Assembly: GCF_963678635.1 (NCBI RefSeq)
Contig: NC_087062.1
Span: 93,349,845-93,413,844 of the forward strand
Length of the DNA: 64,000 nucleotides
Reading direction: 5' to 3'
Source of the DNA: Symsagittifera roscoffensis
Lineage: Eukaryota > Xenacoelomorpha > Acoela > Convolutidae
Both the position numbers and the translations under genes were made by a program. Positions 22,877 to 33,589 of this stretch are shown here, one piece after another. The notes beneath the pieces were generated by a model, which did no database searches, had not been told where the DNA came from, and was given only the letters and a program-made list of their open reading frames with translations. The number at the start of each line of letters is the position of its first letter. The stretch's first letter is position 1.

Positions 22877-25345
22877 TGTTTACACAAGCAAAGCGAAGTG
22901 TTTTATTACGAACAATTGTTTTTCCAACCTAAGACGCAAATAAAAGTGCTCATTAGTGGCACTTTTGGTATATTTCAATTTCATTATATTTAAGCGTATT
23001 TAAGCATAAGTTAATTAATAGGATACAGTGCTGATTTATTTTTGGCAGGTGTATGGTGCTGTTTGAAAACAACAGGTGTTATGAAAATGTATGGGTTTTG
23101 TTAATTTTTTTTTCGACCCTTAGGAAAACGTTTGAACTTTTTGCAATAATTTCATTTTTTTCTCAAAAACCAATGAACCATTTTTCAAAACAATGGTGTC
23201 ATTAGAGAAGCTGGCTGCTAATCTATGTGCCTATTTTGCTAGTTTCTTTTCAGTTTACACCACGTTCTATGGCTTCCGAAAATTTCAGTTGGGGGACTTT
23301 TGCCTTATCTGTTTTGTAGAAAAGCCAATATGGACTTAGGAAAAATCCCTTTTTTGAAGTTTTCAGTTTGTTTGAAGAAATTTAATCACTGTTCTTGAAA
23401 GCTACCAGCTAAAGCCGATAAGACTATCAGCTAAAGACTATTCCCATGCTTTACTAGCGAAAATTTTAGTGAATTTAGAAAAGCCAACTTATACAATTTT
23501 TGATCAATTTTGGAATCTTTTTCAATTGTTTTTTTTTTCGAAAACTACCCAGCCAAATTTGAGTTACAGAATTCAGTTGAAAGATCGGTTAGAAGTTTTC
23601 TTCTTTAAAAATGCAGCTAATCCACTACTTAAATCGAAAAATAACAAGTGTTCTGTCTTAAGTCCATTTTTGAAACTTTCAAAATTACGCATTTCGGTAT
23701 CAGTACAAAATAAGATCAAAAATTTAAATCAGGTAAATTTAGCATAAGCTGGATTAAATCCGGAACATTAAAATTATTACAGTTTTTTTTGTTCGAAGTT
23801 TTCCTGCACCTCATTGGCAATTTGATAGAATCTGCTTTATTGGTGGCTAGTGTTAGTAAAAATAGAAGCAATCAGTACGTGTGAAGCATCAGTAAAGTGA
23901 GTACGTGTTACTCCCAAGTCTTTCAAAAAAAGTCTCTGAAGGTGTCTTTTCAACCTGATCCTTGTGTTTTTAACCTCGCTTGTGTCAGCGAAGCGTAGCT
24001 TCGCCTCTGTGTTTAACATTTTGATTATATTTTGTACTGATACCGATATGCGTAAATTTCAAAGTTTAACAAAAGGACTTAACGGAAAACCCTAGTAATT
24101 TTTCTGCGTAAATAGTGGATTAGCTTCATATTTAACGAAAAAAAGTACAAATCGATCTTTCAACTGAACTCTTTATTTCAGATTTCGCTGGGTAGTTCTC
24201 GAAAAAAAAATTGAAAAAGATTCCGAAAAACGATCAAAAACTGAGAAAGTTGGCTTTTCCTGAACTCGCAAAATTTTCTCTGCTCGTATGCACCCTGATT
24301 TTTAGATTGAATCCTGAATATCGGTTTTAGCCAGTAGCTTTCAAGAACAGTGATGAAATTTCTTCAAACAAACTGTAAAAAATTCAAAAAAGGGATTTTT
24401 CCGATGTCCATATCCGCCATTCCACAAAACAATTAAAGCCAAACAGATTACACAGGAAAAACTTAAGCACGATGTTAGTTTGAATGAATTATCAACCTCA
24501 GAATGAGCAGGTTAGTTTTTGAAAAAAAAAAGTTTGCAAAAAACCGGCGAAAGTTTCAAAATTGTACATTTTCTGAGGCCATGTTTTTTCAAAACGTAGG
24601 ACATAGCTGCTTGCGCAGGGAAGAATCGCACACCACGTTTTTTCTACCGATTTAACTTTTATTGTCCGGTTTGGCAGGGTGGTTTTTGAGAATTGTCAAA
24701 AAAAACATAAAAATTAACCAAAAGGTCAAAAAATGGGCTTGTTTGAGGTCATACCTTTTTTCTTGGAGATTTTAGGAAAAAGCCGCTTGAGAAAGAGAGA
24801 TCCAAATGATTGTTTCTTTAGTTTAAACGTTCACCTCAGGTTTATGCATTTATTATTTGAAAAAATGAACAATTTCAAAATCAAATAAGTCAAAAATCCC
24901 CCTACTGAAACTTTCGAAAGCCTGTAGAACGTTGTGTAAACTGAAAAGAGGCAAGCAAAATATGCAGGCAAATAGAAAAACAGCCAGTTTTTCCAATAAC
25001 ACCATTGTTTTAAAAATTGGTTGAGTAGTTTTTGAGAAAAAAGAAACTTTTGTGAAAATTTTCCATAGGGTCGCAAAAAAAAAACTTACAAATCCCATAC
25101 ATTTTCATAATACCTGTTGTTTTCAAACTAGACCTAACACTAGCCAAAAATAAACCAGCACTATATGCTATTAAATGACCTAATCTTAAATACGTAAAAA
25201 TATGATGAAAATGAAATATACCAAAAGTGCCACTAATGAGTACTTTCATTTGCGACTTAGGTTGGAAAAAAAATTGATCGTAATAAAACACTTTGCTTGT
25301 GTTAAAGAAATTGTTCGTAATAATACACTTCGCTTCGCTTGTGTA
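22877..25345. mobile_element. Large foldback-type element with long inverted arms
   Basis: The left arm (about 22877-23722) is the reverse complement of the right arm (about 24010-25345), with diverged identity. Paired blocks include 'cacttttggtatattt', 'gaaaacaacaggt.ttatgaaaatgtatggg', 'aatcccttttttgaa', 'gtttgaagaaattt' and 'cggtatcagtacaaaat'. The right arm is longer because it contains an extra segment (about 24480-24890) also found at 21220-21530. Both outer ends carry a GCGAAGTG core ('acacaagcaaagcgaagtg' left, 'cacttcgcttcgcttgtg' right). The centre has another GCGAAGC hairpin near 23990-24005. No transposase is visible. Target-site duplications could not be assigned. Confidence 0.65.
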
Positions 25346-25349
25346 AAAA

Positions 25350-25910
25350 CCATATTTGTAGGAAAACTTGTTTACAGCATTGTCCTACACTACAATGAAA
25401 AATTCGCAAGTTTAATGATTGGAAACGTCATCTCACAATCTTTTGAGCAGCTTGCAAACCGCTCACATTTTAGATAATTATGATTGCAATAATTTCATTC
25501 TAGTGCAAGACTCTTTTCTGGTAAACAAACAAGGATTTGATGTTTATCTGTTACTTTTCAGCCCTCTACGGCGGCAAGATTTTCACCAGGGTGTAGTTAC
25601 TTTCTTCTAGCATTGCTCTTTTAGCCATTGTTCTTTTTCGTTCGAAGCTTCTTGGATGGCTAGTCAAATTTTTTAAAAACGAATGAATAAGCATTTTTTT
25701 GTAATTATATTTCAGAAATTGTGATCAAAAAACATGTTGCACACACCGGGACGTGTTGGTGTCACATAAGACGTGAAATACAATGTGCTATAATACATTA
25801 TAACAAAAACACGTTTCATTTAGATACTACTGCTGATGAAAAAATAAACAAAGTATTAAATATGGTCATGTTTTAAAGAAAACTTATGCTCAGCCTAAGA
25901 AAAACGCCAG
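25350..25910. other. Intergenic stretch, no gene seen
   Basis: AT-rich. No coding pattern recognised. Confidence 0.5.
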
Positions 25911-25912
25911 TT

Positions 25913-25918
25913 TTAATT
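25913..25918 (-). terminator. Candidate polyadenylation signal ATTAAA
   Basis: Minus-strand ATTAAA about 25 nt after the stop codon of the LIM gene, a common variant hexamer at a plausible distance. Confidence 0.4.
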
Positions 25919-25941
25919 TCTTGAATCTTCTGGTGCATAAT

Positions 25942-26199
25942 TCATTTTCCTGTCAAATGCAATGCTCCAGCACCTTGTCCATAGCCATAACCCTTCGGTC
26001 CGAAGTTCTTTCCATAGCATGACTTGCAGTATGCCTGTGCGTCGTGGTCTGCCGCGGTCGCAACTTCTAAAACCTTTCCACAATCAGCACACTTGAAGCA
26101 AGTTCTGTGCCACGCTTTTCCGAATGCATCAATCTTTTCCATCGCATAAACAGTTTTAGTGCACACCGCACAAGGATCTCCGCCCCCAAATCTCGGCAT
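25942..26199 (-). CDS. Single-LIM muscle LIM / CRIP-type protein
   Basis: An 85-residue intronless frame. It has one complete LIM zinc-binding domain with exact spacing: C10-x2-C13-x17-H31-x2-C34-x2-C37-x2-C40-x17-C58-x2-C61. The two zinc modules are followed by a glycine-rich tail containing the KNFGPKGYGYGQGAG signature typical of CRP/muscle LIM proteins, including short invertebrate single-LIM forms of about this length. Family members are adaptor proteins in muscle Z-discs, actin bundles and nuclei. The KxYGPKG motif is part of the family's nuclear targeting region. A 'tttctag' acceptor-like sequence lies 14 nt before the ATG. CRIP versus muscle LIM orthology cannot be settled here, but the GYGxGxGAG tail favours the muscle LIM/CRP side. 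Confidence 0.92.
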   Translation of the reverse strand: MPRFGGGDPCAVCTKTVYAMEKIDAFGKAWHRTCFKCADCGKVLEVATAADHDAQAYCKSCYGKNFGPKGYGYGQGAGALHLTGK

Positions 26200-27100
26200 C
26201 TTTTACGAACTTTCTAGAAATTTCTCCAAGTAATCAGCGAAAATCGGCGATCTTCCTGATTGAGGAATAATGAAATAAAGTAGATTGCTTTTCGAAATAT
26301 TGCAACAAATTACAGGCAGTTAGATTTCTAATATCAGCCGAACTAAATTGCTTAAACTTCAAAACTGAATAGAAAAGTAAATTTCTTTGGCGGAATAAGA
26401 TGACAGAATATTTTGAGCTTGTTTGACTCAAATTCTTTCAAACTTGGGTGTTTGCGAATGAGCTACTGTTAATCATCGATGTTTCTCAACTACTCCATTA
26501 ATCGGTTTCGATTGTTAGTTTTAGTTTGAGCACTCCAGCTTCAAATTGTATACACACAGTTATTACAGTTGTTAGACTTCTATAAACACAGTTAGTTCAC
26601 TAAATAGCCATGCCGCAAAGGCCAAACGCAGGCAATCAAACAAATATCTGAAACGAAGGAGCAAAGCAAGTACTATGGAAGGAATCAATATTGCATCAAT
26701 ATTTGCATTCAAACAAGCGAGGCCTTAAACTAAAAGGATTTTCAACGGATTGTACAAAACATTGTCAAATAAATATATTGTTCCACAGTCCAATTACAAC
26801 AGTAGTTCAGTTGCTTTTTTCTAGTCTTCAGTAAATGTCCTTACAGAGATTGGTATGCTGAACATTTTCTATTCAGTTAGACCCTGGCCAATAACGTTTT
26901 AGCTCTAAGCTGCACAGCTACTATTAAATCAATTATGCTATGGAGGAAAGCAAAGCTGGACCTTAAAAAATCAGCTTGAATCAAAAACCAACAATTTCAA
27001 AGAACATTTTGAACTTTTTTGACAAGCAGAAGCAGTCTTCTTAGAAGATGCAGACAAAAAAACAGGAACATACCAAATATCAAATAGTTCATTCAGCAAT
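26200..27100. other. Intergenic stretch, no gene seen
   Basis: Lies between the LIM gene and the 3' end of the pseudouridine synthase gene. Both are on the minus strand, so it should hold the LIM promoter. No TATA box stands out. Confidence 0.4.
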
Positions 27101-27104
27101 AAAA

Positions 27105-27554
27105 TTAAACAGATGCCAATAAATTTTCTGAAATTGGTCTAGGAGCATCAAATATAAGAACATTTTTCCAAGATCTATATTTTTTACAATTCTCTAAACA
27201 AGATTCCGAAGTCAACAAAACAAAGTTAGAAAACTCCAACATTTGACTTCCATTCACGTGTTCGTCCAGAATTTCAGTGAAAATCAAATCCTTCGCGAAC
27301 TTACGAATAGTTTTGTCGTGTTTATAAAAATTTAATTGAGTCATAACTCCTTCATTTTTGAGCATCTGGATTCGGTTGTATTGGTCGTAGGAGAGATTGC
27401 TAAGCACCAGAGGAAACCCGGGCGAAAGAGGTATAGACACTGACACTTCGCGGAACAGGTTTCTCAGCAGAAATTCACGAGTCATAATCCCTCTCGAGAG
27501 CAAAATCAGAACCGATATCATCTTGCGTATTTGGTGCAGTATGAACGAATTTCC
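27105..27554 (-). CDS. PUS1-type pseudouridine synthase, alternative terminal exon b
   Basis: Begins in phase 0 after a 'gtgccttag' acceptor and reads GNSFILHQIRKM, then runs 149 residues to a stop. The GxxFxxxQIRKM signature is the conserved last motif of TruA/PUS1 enzymes, which packs against the active site. The exon is a diverged tandem paralogue of the exon at 27687-28082: same acceptor phase, same motif at the same distance from the splice site, and partial similarity through 'PxSPGxPLxLxxxxxDxYN'. It ends with a longer C-terminus (about IFDAPRPISEN). Joined to exons 1-3 it gives a 368-residue protein. No canonical AATAAA was found just downstream. Confidence 0.7.
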   Translation of the reverse strand, partial: GNSFILHQIRKMISVLILLSRGIMTREFLLRNLFREVSVSIPLSPGFPLVLSNLSYDQYNRIQMLKNEGVMTQLNFYKHDKTIRKFAKDLIFTEILDEHVNGSQMLEFSNFVLLTSESCLENCKKYRSWKNVLIFDAPRPISENLLASV

Positions 27555-27686
27555 CTAAGGCACAACTCTTAACCTCAATTACCAATCACAATTTCAAAAC
27601 AAAACAACAAAAATCAGTCGGTCTTTTCTAACTTCCAACCGCTAGAACGAAATATTTATAGGCGGCTTTGATGATTGACAGTCCAG

Positions 27687-28082
27687 CTAATTCCAATAGT
27701 GCTCTGCATTTAGAAATTCACCACGTTTATGCCACGAAAGTACATCTATATCTGTCAGAGATGTTGAAAAGTGATGAAACTCATTATTGCTCAACAAACT
27801 CTCAATTGTCTGATTCCGAATTTGGTCCTCATAAAACTGGCCAATTTCAACCTGATGTCGATCAAATTTGATTCTTGGCCAATATGGCGTGAAGAGATTG
27901 AAGAATTTATTGTAAAAGTCAAATCCGATTGAGTTCAGAAACAGAGGTGTTCCAGGAGCTACAGGAACCTCAAAGCGTTCTTCGAATAGACGCAGGAAGT
28001 CTGCTGTTGCGATAGAGCTTCTACCCAAAAGTATCAGACAAGTTATCATTTTTCGTACTTGGTTATACAGAAATGCGTTGCC
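27687..28082 (-). CDS. PUS1-type pseudouridine synthase, alternative terminal exon a
   Basis: Begins in phase 0 after a 'cgttttag' acceptor with GNAFLYNQVRKM, the TruA/PUS1 C-terminal motif, and reads 131 residues to its own stop. Joined to exons 1-3 it gives a 350-residue protein, close to the catalytic length of the family. Because both this exon and exon b end in a stop codon and use the same phase, only one can be the end of a given mRNA. A TATAAA just beyond the stop (near 27656-27661, minus strand) is a weak polyadenylation candidate. Confidence 0.75.
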   Translation of the reverse strand, partial: GNAFLYNQVRKMITCLILLGRSSIATADFLRLFEERFEVPVAPGTPLFLNSIGFDFYNKFFNLFTPYWPRIKFDRHQVEIGQFYEDQIRNQTIESLLSNNEFHHFSTSLTDIDVLSWHKRGEFLNAEHYWN

Positions 28083-28669
28083 CTAAAACGAAAAAAAAAA
28101 CCATGTTTGTTACCAACTATGGCTTAAAGGTCAAACCTTCACCCGGCTTGTTTAAAAAAACTGGCGCTTTGAAGTTTCTTTATCGGAAAAAGGACAGAAG
28201 GATGCTCTGCATGTAGCTCAGAATGTTCCGATCAAACTGAAATACGACAGAAGTCCAAATTGACGAAAAATTTTTAATCAATCGAAAAACTATATAGATC
28301 TTTTCGCAACTTTCTAAGTAAATTTCCTGTCATTTTTTACGAGAGCGTTTGGAACAACATTTTTATAATGATGGCATTTCTCGAAGTAGCTGCGGGAAGT
28401 AAGTAAGGCGTAATGTGGATTTTTCCCGCGCCATTCAAGGTTTCTCAGAGTGTTCGCGGTGCTTCAACTGGGTTCGCGGTGCTTCAAGGCATCAGTAGCA
28501 ATTCGAATTATTAAAATTTCTCGTCAAATTTAGCCGAAAAACTTGTTTCGCAGCAACCAGGTGCGCTTCAATCTTCTCATAGTTAACCATCTTCAAACTT
28601 GAATTTGCCCAAAAAAGTATCCTTAAAAAATCGGGCGTTACATGCAATAATTTAGAATAGCTAGTTTAC

Positions 28670-28914
28670 CTTAAAATGAACAGTGCAGAACTCCACTCCT
28701 TTATACACAAATGGATCGTCAACTTTGCCATCAAAAATGTACCGATAACAGAAACTCTCAAATGATTTTCTGCTCCGAAACTCTTTCGCCAGACGCTTCT
28801 TGTCAGTAAAATTGATGAAATTTCTTCCCCCAATAAAATCAAGGGCCATTTTACGCACAAACCACAGATGTTCTTTTGATATTCGGAAGCTGCTGGCTTC
28901 ATTCAAGCTCAATT
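28670..28914 (-). CDS. PUS1-type pseudouridine synthase, exon 3
   Basis: Acceptor 'aactgcag' at 28915-28920 and donor AAG|GTAAAC at 28670/28669. The frame contributes FRISKEHL...GGRNFINFTDKK...CYRYIFDGKV..PFVYKGVEFCTVHF, matching the PUS1 block with the G-T-H-N-F-x-N-F-T motif followed by the R-Y-I strand and the strand before the final motif. The exon starts with two bases of a split codon and ends in phase 0, fitting the neighbouring exons exactly. Confidence 0.85.
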
Positions 28915-31900
28915 CTGCAGTTTATTGCCCAATTGATCAATAGTACATATAATTCATTAATTATTGAACTAGCAAAAAAATAATAGATGGGAAGCAAAAA
29001 CCATTCGTTAACCTCGAATAGCTGAAAACAAAACCCAACAGGCCAAAAAATATGAAAAAATCAGAAGTTACACAGAGGCTAAGTTGCACCATAGCCACTC
29101 TATAGCGGTTGTGCTTATTACTTTTAAACTAAAAAGCAGTACGATGATGGAAGCTTTTGAGCCGAAGAAAAAAAATCTAAGATAAACAATACATTTTCAG
29201 GGATCTGAACAACTTCATTTTGATTTCGTTATACGTAACTTAATTGGCCAAACAAGCTTCATTGGCACTATACTGTCCACTCAGATCGTGTAATGAAAAC
29301 CAGGTAAACCAATTAAAGATTCGTAAGAAGAAAATGCTACGCTGCAAAAGTAGAAAAATTAAAATCAAACCCTTCAAATCTTAGCGAATGGTTAATAGCA
29401 AAGAATGGTTAATAACAAAGTTTTTTGTAACAATTTCATTTTTTTTTGTGCGCGGCGTGATAAAATGATCTGAAAGAAAAACTAGATTTTAGGCATTTCC
29501 GATGTTCATTGTAAAATAAGCACACTTGAAAGATGTTATCTCCAAAAAATGACTAGAAAAAAACAAAAAAAAATTGCTAAATTTTTTGAATTTTTGAAGT
29601 GTCTTCTTCCCAAGATGGTGCTAATAAATTGAAACCTTTTTTTACTAAATTTTTCAGTGCTTGAGAAAAATGGCTTATTTACTACTTATTTGCGACTATC
29701 TTTCTATAATAAGCCTCCTCGCTAGCTTTACTCACGCGAAAAAAATCGAAAAATCCAAACCGGTTTTTCTCGACGGTTACAAAATTTTTTGGAAGTTTTT
29801 TTGTGTTATTCGAATCGAAACTTTATGTGCTTTAATACGACATATCACTCAACCTAGTCCTATGAATATTTGTGGTATATGATTTTTTGCGGAAAAAAAG
29901 AAAAAACTAAAACAACTGAATACAAAGTTCCCCCCCAATTTCAAGTATCGGAACAAGAAGTTGGTTATCAATAGATTTAAAACTTTATATAAGAACGTCA
30001 TACCTAGTCCTTTCAAATGTAACTTTCAATTAAATTCCAGTAACATGAATGTTAAGACTGTGTGTGAACATTTGAGTAAAATTCTTTGTTTGAAGTGAGA
30101 CTTGGAAAACAATGTGGTATAGTTTGGAAATTACGGCACTATGAACCAAGCTGCCATCTATAAGACTACAACCGAAGTAATGTTATACCAATTTACAGAA
30201 TGGGATTGATTTACAGATGTTGCAGTTTCACTGTTTTTAACCCTTTTTCATTATAGGCATACGTATTAATTTTAAAATTTTATTATACAACGGCAGAATC
30301 AATTTAAAAAAATAATTGAACAACAAAATTGCCGCTTGTTTCTCAAAATGTATTAACAAATCTCATATCTCAAATCTATTAACAAATAGCCTTGTTAGTG
30401 TTTTTGAACAATTTTTTTTTCAAACTTCTATGAAACTTACAAGAAGTTCCATTGCTAATTTACTCTCGAAAACTGTTTGTAAACGGAGAAAATTATAGTT
30501 TCTCGATACAGTATAGAGCTTGAAGGCTGTAAAACAAATTGAAAACCCTCAAAGAGGATAGCCGGTTTCTGTGCAAGTAGCACAGAATGTTCTAACAATA
30601 GTCCAAAAAACACAACAAAGTTATTTTTCAACATTCCTTTTTTTTCTGCGCGTTGTGATAAAAGGATCTCAACAAAAGACCAGAACTTGGAAAAATTCTA
30701 CAGTATTTTAAAAAAAGACAATTTTGTAGAAAAACGACTAAGAAAACAAAAAAAGCGAAACAGATTGAAAATGAAAAAAGTTTTCTGCAGACTTCCAAAT
30801 GGCGCTGAGAAATGTCCAAAAACAATGCCGCTGAGAAATGTCCAAAAACAACTTGACTGATTAAAAAATATGTTTTCACGGCCTTAATGAAGCAAAAATA
30901 TGCTATTGTAAGCCAGCTCGCTCGTACTATTTGCTCGAATAGACTAAGAATAACAAATTTTAAACCTATTTTTCTTGATAGTGGGAGAATTTTTAGGACA
31001 TTTTTATGTCGTTCGTATCACAACTGAAAGGCTTTAAAATGATACATCACTAGACTCATTCCCATAACTTTTCTGGTACCTGAATTTGCGTGGGAAAAAA
31101 GATAAGAATCTAAACAAACCCGAACACAGAGTTCCTTCGGATTTTTCAAATTGTCGTAGCAATAAGTTGCCCGTAGATATAAAATAGCTTTCTAAATGAA
31201 AGATCGCATTTTGACTACAATTTCAAAAAATCTTTTTTAATTCAAAACTGGGAATTGGTTAGATATATTTTTGAATTATATTTTTAAAAATGCATTCATA
31301 GGTTTACTGCGGCTAAAATTTCCCCAAGTGGTCACAATTTCTGTGGAAAAATGACCTTCAAAACCTTCTAGTTTACGAGAGATCGCAATGTTAAAAAGTT
31401 AATACCCAAACAAAAAATTCTATATATAGAAAGAATCAAAGAAAAAAATCCAATCTAATCACTTACTTTTTGAAACATAGACAACAGACATTTGGAAAAG
31501 AGTCATGAACACAAGGAAATAGAAAAAAAATACTATTGTTTTTTAGAAGAAAATTTCAAATTTTGAAATTCAAAAAATAAACAACATGGCTTTAAACTTC
31601 TTTGAATTTCAAGAAATAATTATGATCGACATTTTCTTGATAAAATTTCACCCAATTTGAAAAAACTAGATAAATAGGTAAAATATTTCTTCCACTGGAA
31701 AATCAAAACACAAGCAAAACTCATCAAAAAAAAAACTGAAACAACCATTCACCTTATAGGTAAAACTGTGTCCATTGTTGAAATGAAAACATCTACTCCA
31801 AGCCATAGTTCTTTCCCACTTTTTCAAGAGGAATCAAAACAATATTTTGAGTCGCTTTACTTTTTGATAAGTCTTAGATTTCATCTTTTAGTATATGTCT

Positions 31901-31941
31901 GATCAAATGGACGCGTAAGCTAGAGATATATAGAAATGTGC
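28915..31941 (-). other. Intron 2 of the pseudouridine synthase gene, repeat-bearing
   Basis: AT-rich, about 3 kb. It carries diverged copies of the dispersed 'aagcc.gctcgct' repeat near 29700 and 30900. A plus-strand frame near 29670, beginning like a signal peptide, is part of that repeat and is not called as a gene. Confidence 0.55.
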
Positions 31942-32142
31942 CTAGGCTTGCGAAAGCGTAAGTGGGCATCAGATACGAGTAGTGTCTGTGACTGGCCCAG
32001 TCCCAAGCATCGAATGAGGGAGCCACTGGGACAGCCTCGTGTACTCTGATCTCCTTGGGGAGAGACGAGTTCAACACAGAGAGCTTAGAGGGTGAGTAAC
32101 GGTGCAGATTGCAGCTCAATACCTGTCGTAAAGCAGACACGC
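31942..32142 (-). CDS. PUS1-type pseudouridine synthase, exon 2
   Basis: Acceptor 'catgttttag' followed by GVSALRQ, completing the RTDKGVSA active-site motif begun in exon 1. It continues through LPKEIRVHEAVPVAPSFDAWDWASHRHYSYLMPTYAF, the family segment preceding Y-x-Y-L-x-P. No GT donor with a suitable phase follows YLMPTYAF. A GC donor (CTAG|GCACAT, exon end 31942) restores the phase needed by exon 3, implying a GC-AG intron. The exon end is therefore less certain than the start. Confidence 0.8.
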
Positions 32143-32953
32143 CTAAAACATGAAACAGGTTCAGAAAAAGATCTTCAAGCTCTAAAAATTGAGCAAACAA
32201 TATCACAAAAACGGACATTCCAAAAAACTAACAAAATCATACAAAACTGCAGAACTTAGAATTACATAACATACTTATTTTCCGATTAAAAGTTCCAAAT
32301 CTTTGATGATAAATGCGATCAATTCCAAAATTCGCAGCTTCAATTTTATCAATCCATGGTCGGTTCTTGCTTTTTGGAGGACTCTTATTTTTACTTTTCT
32401 GAATGCTTATTTCGGTAGATTTCAGGCGAAAGCATTAACCTCCAGTAGTTATGATGTTGGAAACAGGAAAACCAACGTAACCTAAAAACATTCATTTCAA
32501 ATTTGTGACAATGCATACAAAAAATAAAACTAATAATTATGCCGAAAATTTTCTCATTCTATTTTTACTTCAACGCTAGACTTCAATTAACAAGTTTTCA
32601 AGCCCAAGTCTAACTTCAGCTAGGCAGAGAACTTGTCGGAACTCTTCAATAGACATGAAAAAACGTTCTTCCGCTCATACGAAAAGTCTTAATTCAATGA
32701 AATTATCTTATTCAATTCAAAAAATCTGTAAAGGGTTTGCAGCAATAAAATCAAATAGAACATCATCTCAAACTTAACTACATCTAAATTTTTTAGACGT
32801 TAAAACAAAATCTCTGGATACAAGTTAGGGTCTTCGGGTTGATATCTTCATCTAAGTTCTGTAGGGCTGAACTAATACAATTGGCATAAAAATAGCTACA
32901 GACTAGAAATAAAGTTAAAACTGATAGACTAAACCCGCATCAAACTCTGAAAC

Positions 32954-33164
32954 CTTTGTCAGTGCGAGAAGCTCTACTGAACTGCAAAGCATGAGTTTCG
33001 GATGCCACAGCAGATTTGCGAATTAGTCCCGCCTTCCACAGACCCTCCCACAACAGTTTCTCAATCGTGTGGGTTTTCAAGTTCGGCTGCCATTGAAGAC
33101 CTTGAAAAGGAGCTCCGTAGTATGAAACCAAGAGAGCATATCTACAGTTCGCTGCCCGCTTCAT
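32954..33164 (-). CDS. PUS1-type pseudouridine synthase, exon 1
   Basis: The start ATG at 33164 (MKRAANCRYALLVSYYG) lies five nt after a 'tttgatttag' acceptor. The exon encodes the N-terminal ferredoxin-like half of a TruA/PUS1 enzyme (YALLVSYYGAPFQGLQWQ) and ends inside the catalytic motif RASRTDK-G. The nucleophilic Asp is residue 69. The donor is AAAG|GTTTCA at 32954/32953, phase 1. The enzyme isomerises uridine to pseudouridine in tRNA and some mRNA, in nucleus or mitochondria. No mitochondrial leader is evident from this start. The assembled gene spans 27105-33164 with introns of about 811, 3027 and 587 nt. Confidence 0.88.
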
Positions 33165-33589
33165 GTTAACTAAATCAAAGAACAATCAATGTTTTCCGAA
33201 TCTGAAACACAAGGAAATAATGAAAGCAATTCATGGTCACTGTTAGAGAATGAACACATTTCCGACAGAGAGGCAAAGAAGAGATTCGCGTCATTCGCGA
33301 TATAACATAAACGTAGCATGGCAAAAAGCCCTGAGACAGAAAATGAGACGAACGCCGCTAAGTAAAAAAAATGAAAGAATGGTTTTCTCGTTTGTCTCGA
33401 TTTGCATTGAAAATTACTTAACTTAAAAAAACACATTCCAATGAGTGTGAAGGTAGTATCAGAAAAAAAACTTACCAAACAGTAACAAAACTCGCTGCAG
33501 ACGCGAAGCTGCGCTACCCAAACACAAGCTAGAAAAAGTTTTAAAAAAATAGCTCAAAATGGTCAAAAAAAGTAAAAAGAACAGAAGCA

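Noticed and set aside
29661-29882. Plus-strand frame starting like a signal peptide (MAYLLLICDYL...)
   Set aside because: Overlaps a dispersed repeat whose diverged copies (near 1260, 30900, 41440) do not keep the frame; no splice or promoter support.
32303-32485. Plus-strand 60-codon frame inside PUS intron 1
   Set aside because: Intronic, no splice sites or domain; low support.
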